From an uncultured Clostridia bacterium (GTDB lineage: Bacteria; Bacillota; Clostridia; TANB77; CAG-508), in contig CANDKR010000008.1 in NCBI GenBank assembly GCA_947385375.1, positions 1 to 64,000 on the forward strand: a DNA stretch of 64,000 nucleotides, written 5' to 3'. This document shows, in pieces, positions 34,543-41,773 of the stretch (position 1 is its first letter; each line of letters starts with the position of its first letter). Below the pieces are notes generated by a model. The model was not told the origin of the DNA. It did not search any database and was given only the letters and a program-made list of their open reading frames with translations. The translations under genes were made by a program, and so were the position numbers.

Positions 34543-34935
34543 ATGAAGGTTTTAGAGGAAATAGTAAAAAAAATAATTGATAAAGCAAATAAAGGTACAG
34601 TGTTGTACGAAAATACAACTGGTAGTAATACAACTATCACTTTAAATGATAGTTTATCTAATTATGACTATATAGAGATAGAGTTTTATCAATCGAGTGG
34701 AATTTTTAATACAGTTAGAATAAAAAACAACGAAAAAACAAATTTATCTTATATTCTTAATGGCGTTGTAGACGAAAGAAATTATATTCAGATTGGCTTT
34801 AATATTATTGAAGTCATTAACAATAAAATAAACTTTTTAAAAGGAGGCTATGTTAACTTCTACTCCAACGCATATAGAAATGCCAATTTTACAAACGAAA
34901 CAATTTATATAAAAAGAGTTGTTGGATATAAATAA
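34543..34935 (+). CDS. Beta-rich tail protein, 130 aa
   Basis: GTVLYENTTGSNTTITLNDS and SNYDYIEIEFY resemble the small carbohydrate-module-like repeat in phage tail fibres; SGIFNTVRI, NYIQIGFNIIE and ETIYIKRVVGYK add beta strands. It begins two bases after the previous stop. Confidence 0.65.
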   Translation: MKVLEEIVKKIIDKANKGTVLYENTTGSNTTITLNDSLSNYDYIEIEFYQSSGIFNTVRIKNNEKTNLSYILNGVVDERNYIQIGFNIIEVINNKINFLKGGYVNFYSNAYRNANFTNETIYIKRVVGYK

Positions 34936-35000
34936 GGAGGACAAGTGATGAAAAGAAACAAATCAAGTCGTGTAAGTGTTGTGGCTGTACACACACACAC
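34934..35000 (+). repeat. Duplicated (AC)n leader, copy 1
   Basis: Sixty-seven bases, nearly identical to 35729-35795 (one mismatch, 34947). The copy contains a ribosome site, an ATG, a short reading frame and the dinucleotide tract (AC)6 at 34989-35000 followed by GCGCGCGG. The tract sits inside the short frame, so its length decides which frame is read. Confidence 0.9.
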
Positions 35001-35049
35001 GCGCGCGGATAGTTCATTAAAAGATGAAAAGCTGGGGGTGATGAAATGA
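34948..35049 (+). CDS. (AC)n leader peptide, copy 1, in coupled state
   Basis: 33 aa beginning MKRNKSSRVSVVAVHTHT, with GGAGGACA upstream. The frame passes through (AC)6 and stops at TGA 35047-35049, overlapping the ATG of the next gene (ATGA at 35046). A ribosome completing the peptide is placed directly on the downstream start. Changing the tract by one AC unit would move the stop elsewhere. Confidence 0.6.
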   Translation: MKRNKSSRVSVVAVHTHTRADSSLKDEKLGVMK

Positions 35050-35384
35050 AACTCTCAGAAGAAATAAAAAAAGATGGATGGAATATTTTAGTTGAAGGAT
35101 TTGAATACAGAAAAATTGAAAGTGAGGTCGAAATAAATATAAATTCTTCTAAACAATTAATATTTGTTAATTGGCAAAATAATTTAATTGGAACAATTCC
35201 TGAGGAATATAGACCTCAAAAAGATATTTATTTTCCAATATTTACAAGGAACGCAGACACAGCAAAAGACTACTTAGCAACTTGTACGATTAACGTTGAA
35301 GGTAAAATTTTTATAAGTTTACCAACAAATCAAGAAATAAAAATCAATCTAGAAAGAGGTTTTGTGAAATATAGTATTTTATAA
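35046..35384 (+). CDS. Small tail protein behind (AC)n leader 1, 112 aa
   Basis: Beta-rich protein; LVEGFEYRKIESEVEINI and IPEEYRPQKDIYFPIFTRNA resemble phage tail fibre tips. GGGGGTGATG lies upstream, and it is coupled to the leader peptide by ATGA. No enzymatic motif. Confidence 0.65.
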   Translation: MKLSEEIKKDGWNILVEGFEYRKIESEVEININSSKQLIFVNWQNNLIGTIPEEYRPQKDIYFPIFTRNADTAKDYLATCTINVEGKIFISLPTNQEIKINLERGFVKYSIL

Positions 35385-35422
35385 ATATTTCAAAATGAGA
35401 TATTTAATGCAAAGGAGAAAAA

Positions 35423-35743
35423 ATGGATATTTTAAAAATAATATTACAATGGGGAATACCTGTAATCTGCACAGGTATTTTTACTTTTATATCTCAAAAA
35501 TTAAAAGAAAATGACAAATCTAATGAAGCAATAAGGTTAGCAATGATAAGCTTACTTAGAAGTCAGATTACAAGCAAAGTAGAGAAATACACAGAAATGG
35601 GATATTTGCCAGATTATGCCAGGTACTGTTTGACTGATTTATTAAAACAGTATCAAGCATTAGGAGGAAATCACGGCATAGAGCTTTTAGTAGATAACTG
35701 CTTAAAATTGCCACCTATAAAATTAAAAAAGGAGGACAAGTAA
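35423..35743 (+). CDS. Holin-position membrane protein, 106 aa
   Basis: One N-terminal hydrophobic segment (about 5-25), a charged linker and a helical domain with QITSKVEKYTEMGYLPDYAR then YCLTDLLKQYQALGGNHGI, a conserved block in Firmicutes phages between fibre and lysis genes. Often considered a holin or lysis-associated protein, though only one membrane span is evident. Its stop overlaps the second leader ATG (TAATG). Confidence 0.7.
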   Translation: MDILKIILQWGIPVICTGIFTFISQKLKENDKSNEAIRLAMISLLRSQITSKVEKYTEMGYLPDYARYCLTDLLKQYQALGGNHGIELLVDNCLKLPPIKLKKEDK

Positions 35744-35795
35744 TGAAAAGAAACAAATCAAGTCGTGTAAGTGTTGTGGCTGTACACACACACAC
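35729..35795 (+). repeat. Duplicated (AC)n leader, copy 2
   Basis: Second copy of the 34934-35000 element. The dinucleotide tract is longer here, (AC)8 at 35784-35799, followed by GGATAG rather than GCGCGCGG. Confidence 0.9.
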
Positions 35796-35805
35796 ACACG
35801 GATAG
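35743..35805 (+). CDS. (AC)n leader peptide, copy 2, in uncoupled state
   Basis: The same opening as copy 1, but the frame leaves (AC)8 as HTHTHG and meets TAG at 35803-35805, 37 bases before the next start. Read one frame over from the tract, the sequence stays open and ends in TGATG overlapping the ATG at 35842. A change in AC number could therefore connect leader and tail gene. Confidence 0.55.
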   Translation: MKRNKSSRVSVVAVHTHTHG

Positions 35806-35841
35806 TTATTTAAAAGAAGAAAAAACTGGGGGTGATGAGTG

Positions 35842-36237
35842 ATGTTACTTCCAGGAGAAAATAAAAAATATAAAAGAGTGCCATTGCTTAATGAACAATG
35901 GCATTTTCCAAATGATTATGAACTTAAAAAAATATATTTAATTCCATTAAAGGATAATATACAAAATTATGATTTTATTATAGTAGAGTCATTAGGTTGG
36001 GGAGAAGGAGATACTGCTGTGTTGTCAACGAATTTTGCTGATACTTTTAATAGTGGGCACGGAGCTTTTCTTGAAGAAGGTTATGATGCACCTTTTTCAG
36101 GAAGTTACAATGCTAGCATGAAAGTTTCTACAACTAAAGAAAATCTAACTAACATTAGAGCGATGCTACTATATAAAGGTGCCAGCAGACCAATTAACCA
36201 AGTTGGGATAAATCAAGTTTATGGAATTAAATTATAG
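35842..36237 (+). CDS. Small tail protein behind (AC)n leader 2, 131 aa
   Basis: Beta-rich product with NDYELKKIYLIPL, YDFIIVESLGWGEGDT and a C-terminal NQVYGIKL strand, of the same outline as the gene at 34543. I start it at the ATG at 35842; GGGGGTGATGAG is upstream and the preceding in-frame GTG lies within that stretch. Possibly an alternative receptor-binding module. Confidence 0.65.
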   Translation: MLLPGENKKYKRVPLLNEQWHFPNDYELKKIYLIPLKDNIQNYDFIIVESLGWGEGDTAVLSTNFADTFNSGHGAFLEEGYDAPFSGSYNASMKVSTTKENLTNIRAMLLYKGASRPINQVGINQVYGIKL

Positions 36238-36254
36238 ATAGGGAGGAGAAAAGT

Positions 36255-36536
36255 ATGAAAAAAGAAAATTTAATAAGCATATTTGATACAGCAATTTTAA
36301 TGAAAGATGATATTGCAGTAGAAATTACAGTGCCAGGACAAGAAACAACAGAAGTAATTATAACTAGAGCAGAAAACTTAGAAAATAAATTAGAATTTTA
36401 TAAAAAAGCTTATGATGAAAATGGTATTCATTGTATGAATAAAGATGTCAAAATTGTAGATGCTTGGTGTGTAAACTTTTTTGAAATGTATGATAATAAA
36501 AATGGTGCTTTATTTACAAGCAAGAAAGAGGTGTAA
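36255..36536 (+). CDS. Small phage protein before endolysin, 93 aa
   Basis: A soluble alpha/beta protein with GGGAGGAG upstream. ITRAENLENKLEFYKKAYDE is helical. No family recognised. It lies two bases before the endolysin gene. Confidence 0.6.
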   Translation: MKKENLISIFDTAILMKDDIAVEITVPGQETTEVIITRAENLENKLEFYKKAYDENGIHCMNKDVKIVDAWCVNFFEMYDNKNGALFTSKKEV

Positions 36537-36538
36537 AT

Positions 36539-37919
36539 ATGAGTAAAGAAAATAAAAAAATAGTTTATGTGATAACTGCTAGTGTATTAGCAGTTGTTTT
36601 AGTTTTATTGGGAGTTTATACTCCAGATAATCCAGCAGTGAATGTTGTGGAGCAGGTGCAAAATATTGTACTTGAGGAGATTAAGACTATAGATGAAAAT
36701 ATTGTAGTTGAGGATATTACAGAAAATGCTGAAGACTCTTCTGATGAAACAACGATTGAAGAGGTGTCAATAGAAGAAGAACAGGAGCTTGAAGCAGAAA
36801 ATATTATTAAGGAAGAAACTGAAGGATTTGAGTTACAAGGCGATATTTCATACGATGGTGATAGAGCAAAATCGTGGGATGTCGAATTGGGAGAATATCA
36901 AGGACTTACATATTATTCACAAATAGATAATAGGTGGAGTAATCAAATTTATACATCTAGTAATAATTATACTCAGACAATAGGCTCAAGCGGATGTGGT
37001 CCGACTTGTGCATCAATGGTAGTTTCAAGTATAAAAGGAACTATAACTCCAGACATTATGGCTACATTATTTGTTAAAAATGGCTATCGTTCCGCTAATA
37101 ATGGTACATATTGGAGTGCTTTTAGAGCAGTAGCTGACGAATTTAATATTGGTTATATGGAAACTGCTAGTTTTGATAAAGCAGTAGAGTTACTTAGAAA
37201 TAATAACTATGTAATAGTTTCTTGTGGAAATGGACTGTTTACAACGGGCGGTCACTATATAGTTATAGTAGGAATTGAAGAAAATACATTGAAGATATAT
37301 GATCCATATAACTATTCTGGAAAATTCAATACATCGACTAGAAGAGGCAAGGTAGTAGTAGAAGGTAATACGATATACTGCAGCATAGATAATTTCAAAA
37401 AGTATGCTAATTACAAGAACTTTTTTGCATACCAGGATATAGAACATTCAAAATTCAAAGCAGGTCAAAGAGTATTAGTAGATATTCCAGTAGGCATTTG
37501 TTGCTATGCTGGAGAATTAGCTTTAGTAGATCCTTATGATGCACGCCAGTTTTGGATAAATACGAGCGTTATTACTCCAGATAATAGAGTCTACGGACTC
37601 GGTGACGTAGCATACGATGGCGGTTCTACAGATATTGTTCAGATATTTTCTGAGCAGTTCTGGTGTGCCGAAAAGAATATGAGTGCTATACCGTTAAGTC
37701 CGGTTTTAACCGTAAAAATTCCAAATACAATACGGTCAAAGTCGTACTATAAAACAATCTTGCATAATTTATTCAAATTCAAATTTAACAGGCTTAAAAT
37801 ACAATTATAAGGCAAATACAAGCATTGTAATTATGGAGAATGTAACATCAGATATTGATAAAATAAAAGTAAAGTCTACTGGAAGGACAGGCTATATAAA
37901 TAATAAACTATACAAGTAA
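36539..37919 (+). CDS. Anchored C39-type endolysin with SH3 tail, needs +1 shift at CGG
   Basis: Residues 8-26 form a hydrophobic N-terminal anchor or signal, followed by an acidic linker (30-100). A C39-like cysteine peptidase domain has GSSGCGPTCASM (catalytic Cys), GGHYIVIVGIE (His) and KIYDPYN (Asp). A C-terminal SH3-like region follows. The first frame ends at 37810 in unrelated basic residues. Skipping C37733 (ATA-CGG to ATA-GGT) gives NTIGQSRTIKQSCIIYSNSN and continues to TAA 37917-37919 (459 aa) with a normal SH3 end. A signal-anchored lysin could reach the wall without a classical holin. The gene has AGAGGTG upstream. Confidence 0.87.
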
Positions 37920-37920
37920 G

Positions 37921-37949
37921 TTGTTATTTGTATAGAACTATGTTATAAT
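37921..37949 (+). promoter_or_regulatory. Extended -10 promoter near attR
   Basis: TTGTTA (37921-37926), 17-bp spacer and TATAAT (37944-37949) preceded by TGT. It drives the short gene at 37972 separately from the late operon. Confidence 0.75.
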
Positions 37950-37971
37950 TCAAAACGAAAGAAGAGAACGT

Positions 37972-38139
37972 ATGAAAAACACAAAAGTTATAGAGATTTT
38001 AGAAAATATTGAAAACTTAGTTGAAAGAGAAGAGTATTGTGAATTACTTGATTATATAGATAAAATAAAAGAAGATGTTAAGATAGACCAGGATCCAGCA
38101 AGTAAATATATAGATGAGTTGATTGAAGATTTAAAATAA
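37972..38139 (+). CDS. Small acidic protein beside attR, probable moron
   Basis: 55 aa, helical and acidic (EILENIENLVEREEYCELLD), with GAAGAGA upstream and its own strong promoter. It is the last gene before the attachment site, a usual place for genes expressed by the lysogen. No family recognised. Confidence 0.6.
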   Translation: MKNTKVIEILENIENLVEREEYCELLDYIDKIKEDVKIDQDPASKYIDELIEDLK

Positions 38140-38146
38140 AATATTT

Positions 38147-38167
38147 ACTGGTACAAAACTGGTACAT
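38147..38167 (+). repeat. Integrase arm-type sites, right
   Basis: ACTGGTACAA (38147) and ACTGGTACAT (38158) with the same 11-bp period as the left pair (141 and 152). The remaining DNA to attR is A/T rich with several ATATAG repeats and holds no gene. Confidence 0.65.
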
Positions 38168-38284
38168 GAATATAGAAAAGTATAGGAAAATATAGCATGA
38201 TTTAGAAATTCAGAAAACTTTGAAAAACTATATTTTAAGCACTATTCAGCAAAATATAGTAAGATATAGTAATGATATGATTTA

Positions 38285-38333
38285 GACTCTGACTCCGACA
38301 TTTCCTGTGTTCGAATCACAGTACCCCAGCCAA
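38285..38333 (+). repeat. attR (49-bp direct repeat, copy 2)
   Basis: Displaced original 3' end of the host tRNA-Gln gene, identical to 35-83. The 5' half of the tRNA is absent here, which shows which end carries the intact gene. Confidence 0.95.
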
Positions 38334-38336
38334 AAT

Positions 38337-38370
38337 AAAAACGACTTTCAAATGAATGAAAGTCGTTTTT
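38337..38370. terminator. Bidirectional terminator, original tRNA-Gln/pyrE-like end
   Basis: AAAAACGACTTTC (38337-38349) and GAAAGTCGTTTTT (38358-38370) pair perfectly, with A and T tracts in both directions. Before integration it would have ended the tRNA transcript; it also ends the leftward gene at 38376. Confidence 0.88.
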
Positions 38371-38375
38371 ATTAA

Positions 38376-39248
38376 TTAATCATTTTTTAAATTATACAAG
38401 TCATTATCGATACAGTATTGAGCTCTTTTTGCAGTTTTAGGGTCTGCTTTTAAAGCATTTTGTAGGAACTCTGGGTGAGCGATAAGGAAGTTTCTCATAT
38501 AAGTATATGGATCTTTCTTAAAGTCATTAAGCATTTCAAGTTGAGCTGGAAGAATAACATTTAATTCCAAAGCTGTTTGGAATAAAGAGTTGTCTAGTTT
38601 AATTAGAGATAAAGACTCAATTCTAAGATCTTTTAAAGTTTGTTCTCCGCCTTCTAATCTATCAACAACAACAGCACTCCAATAAATATCTGAACCTAAT
38701 TTTTGAATAGCTGGTGCCCAGTAGTTTACATAGCTTGAAGCTTTTGTAAGAAGGTCAGCTACGTGTAAAACTTTTTTTCCTTCTAGTTTTTCTACTTCTG
38801 TACATTCTTCAAAATCACAAGTGCTTACAACAGCAGATTGGTCTTTGAATAATGTGATGTGAGGTAGTCCTAAAAGATATGCAATCATAATAGAGAAATA
38901 CCAATCACGTCTTTCTCCACCTGAAATATAGTCAACTTGGTTCATATCAATACTTTGAACAATCATATCTTTTAATAAATCTATTGTTGTTTTAAAAACT
39001 TCATTTCTTTCGTATTGTTCTGAAACTTTCTCAAATATCAATCCTGGTAAATCAGTTTTGCTTTCTGAAACTAAAGCATTTGTAATAAAATCAAGTAATT
39101 CAACAGAATCTGACTCATTACCATAAAGAAAATGTGTATTTACAAAATAAGGTGAAATTAATCCTGATGTAAGCCAAAAAGGCTCATTTGCAGGACATAC
39201 CTTAAATGCATTTGTTTGAAATAAAAAAGAAACTAATTTATTACTCAT
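38376..39248 (-). CDS. Orotate phosphoribosyltransferase-like protein
   Basis: 290 aa. The PRTase fold is visible in SGGERRDWYFSIMIAYLLGL, ITLFKDQ and KVLHVADLLTKASSYVNYW, the PRPP-binding position where OPRTases have acidic residues. It is longer than standard PyrE (about 210 aa), with extra N- and C-terminal regions, so the substrate is uncertain. It is divergently transcribed from the acyl ligase at 39376. TACCTCCCG on the plus strand gives a good ribosome site. Confidence 0.75.
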   Translation of the reverse strand: MSNKLVSFLFQTNAFKVCPANEPFWLTSGLISPYFVNTHFLYGNESDSVELLDFITNALVSESKTDLPGLIFEKVSEQYERNEVFKTTIDLLKDMIVQSIDMNQVDYISGGERRDWYFSIMIAYLLGLPHITLFKDQSAVVSTCDFEECTEVEKLEGKKVLHVADLLTKASSYVNYWAPAIQKLGSDIYWSAVVVDRLEGGEQTLKDLRIESLSLIKLDNSLFQTALELNVILPAQLEMLNDFKKDPYTYMRNFLIAHPEFLQNALKADPKTAKRAQYCIDNDLYNLKND

Positions 39249-39375
39249 AATTATTTTACCTCCCGAAATTTTCTAAACTTATAATATAAGAAAATATAAC
39301 TAAAGTCAATATAAAGCTTTATTTTTTTGAAATTTGTGATATAATAGAAGAAATTTATGTAAGGTAGGTTTTTGT

Positions 39376-41106
39376 ATGAAAGAATATAGTATAGACGAAG
39401 TAAAAGATTTTAGAGAATTGTTAAACCGTTCTATAAAATTATATGGTAATAATAGTATTTTCAAATTTAAGAAAAAAATGTATAAAAAAGGAGAAACAGT
39501 TGAGTTTAACTATATGACTTATAAAGAATTTGGCAAAGAGGTTGAGGCATTAGGTACAGGGATAAATTCTTTAGGTATTAGTAATAGAAGAGTAGCACTT
39601 ATATCAAAAAACAGATATGAGTGGATAGCGACTTATTATGCAATGCTAACAGGTGGTAAAATTATTGTTCCACTTGATAAATCTTTGCCAGATAATGAAA
39701 TAATATCTCTAGCAGAAAGAAGTGAGGCAGAAGCTATTGTATTTGAGGATAAATACTTAGAAGTAATGAAAAAAATTAGAGATGAGAAATTATCTTCTAT
39801 CAAGTATTTCATTAATATGGATGCAGAAAAAGAGGAAGATGGTATTTTATCATATAAAGAGTTAATAGAAAAAGGTCAAAAATTAATTGAAGCAGGCGAC
39901 ACATCTCAAAAAGATGCTGTTATCGATGAAAATGAAATGTCTGTAATGCTATTTACTTCAGGAACTACTTCGATGTCAAAAGCTGTAATGCTTTCACAAA
40001 GCAATTTGTGCCAAAATGTTTTAAGTATTTTATCATATTTAAAATTTGATGACAAAGATTGTACTTTAGCACTTTTACCTTTCCATCATGCACTACCAGC
40101 ATTAGTTATGAATGTACTTGTATATGTTGGGGCAACGTATACTTTCTGTGACGGTTTAAAATATATTACCCAAAACTTAGCAGAATATGAATGTACTGTA
40201 ATAGTTGCAGTACCAGCAATAGTAGAAGTTATTTATAAAAGAATAATGAAACAAATTGAAAAAGAAGGCAAGACAAAACTTGTAAATACAATGACAAAAA
40301 TTACAAATGTACTAGATAAGTTACATATAAAAGTTAAAGACAAAGTTTTCAAAGATGTTCATAAAGCCTTAGGTGGACATTTAAGATTACTTATTTCAGC
40401 AGCAGCTCCAATAGATCCTAAAATCTTAGAAGGATTATTAGGTTTTGGAATAAGAACACTTCAAGGTTATGGCTTAACAGAAACTTCACCAGTAGTATCA
40501 ATTGAGAATGATTTTGATACAAGACTTGGTTCAGTAGGAAAAGCAGTCAATAATGTAGAGATAAAAATTGAAGGCAAAGACGAAAAAGGTATAGGCGAAA
40601 TACTTGTAAAAGGTCCAAATGTAATGCTTGGATATTATAAAAATGATGAGGCAACAAAAGAAGCTTTACAAGATGGTTGGTACCATACAGGAGATTTAGG
40701 ATATTTAGATTTAGATGGCTTTTTATACATAACTGGTAGAAAGAAAAATGTTATTGTTCAAAAGAATGGTAAAAATATATTCCCAGAAGAGCTAGAAATG
40801 CTTATAAATCATATTCCTTTTGTAAAAGAAAGTATAGTTTATGGAAGACCTACTTGGGATGATGATTTAGATATATGTGTAAAAATTGTTTACGATAAAG
40901 ATGAAATAAAGGCAGTTCACGGCTATAAGAGTGAAGAAGATATTTTAAAAGAGATGAAAGAATATATTTCTAAAATAAATGATAATATGCCACCATATAA
41001 GCATATTAGAGATGTTATAGTTACTAGTGAAGAACTTATAAAAACAACAACAGCAAAAGTAAAAAGACACGAAGAAATTGCAAAAATTTTAGGAGAAAAT
41101 AAATAA
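39376..41106 (+). CDS. Long-chain acyl-CoA synthetase-like AMP ligase
   Basis: 576 aa. The adenylate-forming core is clear: MLFTSGTTSMSKAV (the usual Gly replaced by Ser in TSGTTSMSK), GYGLTETSP, WYHTGDLGYLDLDGFLYITG and the hinge RKKN. It activates a carboxylic acid, probably a fatty acid, to acyl-AMP and then a thioester. It overlaps the lipid-kinase-like gene by one base, so a lipid role is likely. A TATAAT with an extended -10 lies upstream. Confidence 0.88.
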   Translation: MKEYSIDEVKDFRELLNRSIKLYGNNSIFKFKKKMYKKGETVEFNYMTYKEFGKEVEALGTGINSLGISNRRVALISKNRYEWIATYYAMLTGGKIIVPLDKSLPDNEIISLAERSEAEAIVFEDKYLEVMKKIRDEKLSSIKYFINMDAEKEEDGILSYKELIEKGQKLIEAGDTSQKDAVIDENEMSVMLFTSGTTSMSKAVMLSQSNLCQNVLSILSYLKFDDKDCTLALLPFHHALPALVMNVLVYVGATYTFCDGLKYITQNLAEYECTVIVAVPAIVEVIYKRIMKQIEKEGKTKLVNTMTKITNVLDKLHIKVKDKVFKDVHKALGGHLRLLISAAAPIDPKILEGLLGFGIRTLQGYGLTETSPVVSIENDFDTRLGSVGKAVNNVEIKIEGKDEKGIGEILVKGPNVMLGYYKNDEATKEALQDGWYHTGDLGYLDLDGFLYITGRKKNVIVQKNGKNIFPEELEMLINHIPFVKESIVYGRPTWDDDLDICVKIVYDKDEIKAVHGYKSEEDILKEMKEYISKINDNMPPYKHIRDVIVTSEELIKTTTAKVKRHEEIAKILGENK

Positions 41107-41765
41107 TGAATAATATAATAGGTGTAGGCGTTTCAATTGTATTTATAGCAATTATTATGCTTGCAGGAAAAATGTTTGAAAAAGCAGGAAAAGAAGCTAG
41201 TAGAAAATTTATCCACATAATGTTATCAAATTGGTGGATTATAGCTATCGTTTTCTTTGATAATATGTGGTTTGCAGCGTTGTTACCAGCAGTTTTTGTA
41301 GTTATAAATTATGTATCTTTCAAAACTGATTTAATAAAAGTTATGGAAAGAGATGAGGGAGATGTAAATAAAGATAGCTTAGGTACAGTATATTATGCAA
41401 TATCGCTTTTGGTGCTTGCACTTGTTACATTTGGTCCAATAGTTAATAATCCACTTATAGGACTTTGTGGAATTTTAGTTATGGGCTATGGAGACGGACT
41501 AGCAGCAGTTATAGGTCAAGCAATAGAAAGTAAAAAAATAAATATTTTTGGCAATTCAAAAAGTGTTGCAGGTTCAGCAGTGATGTTTGTAGTTACTTGT
41601 ATGATTTTAGCAGGATTTTTCTATTACAGCCATACAGCCTACTGGGCTTTGAAATCAGTAGTTATAGCTGGTATTATGACACTTATTGAACTTGTGTCAA
41701 TAAAAGGTACAGATAATATTACTGTACCAATGCTTACATCTTTGCTTGCATTTTTAATGATTTAG
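41106..41765 (+). CDS. SEC59/VTE5-type membrane kinase or cytidylyltransferase-like protein
   Basis: 219 aa with six or seven hydrophobic segments. ASRKFIHIMLSNWWIIAI and MGYGDGLAAVIGQ with NSKSVAGSAVMF match the CTP-dependent polyprenol/phytol/diacylglycerol kinase family. It sits between an acyl-activating enzyme and dxs, so a polyprenol or diacylglycerol substrate is plausible. Confidence 0.78.
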   Translation: MNNIIGVGVSIVFIAIIMLAGKMFEKAGKEASRKFIHIMLSNWWIIAIVFFDNMWFAALLPAVFVVINYVSFKTDLIKVMERDEGDVNKDSLGTVYYAISLLVLALVTFGPIVNNPLIGLCGILVMGYGDGLAAVIGQAIESKKINIFGNSKSVAGSAVMFVVTCMILAGFFYYSHTAYWALKSVVIAGIMTLIELVSIKGTDNITVPMLTSLLAFLMI

Positions 41766-41773
41766 GAGAATAT

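Larger units (their letters stand above)
35..38333. mobile_element. Prophage integrated in tRNA-Gln, siphovirus type
   Basis: A 49-bp perfect direct repeat bounds the element. It is followed on the left by a leftward tyrosine integrase gene and then by a lysogeny switch, recombination and replication genes, accessory genes, late regulator, terminase, portal, scaffold, capsid, tail, fibre and endolysin in the order usual for long-tailed Firmicutes phages. The structural modules all look complete if four genes carrying in-frame CGG are read with a +1 shift. The only clear deletion is in the pcfK/pcfJ pair near 11.25 kb. I infer a potentially functional prophage; induction cannot be judged from sequence. 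Confidence 0.95.

Noticed and set aside
38140..38284. Additional gene before attR
   Set aside because: Only A/T-rich DNA with ATATAG-like repeats and the arm sites; no start with a ribosome site.
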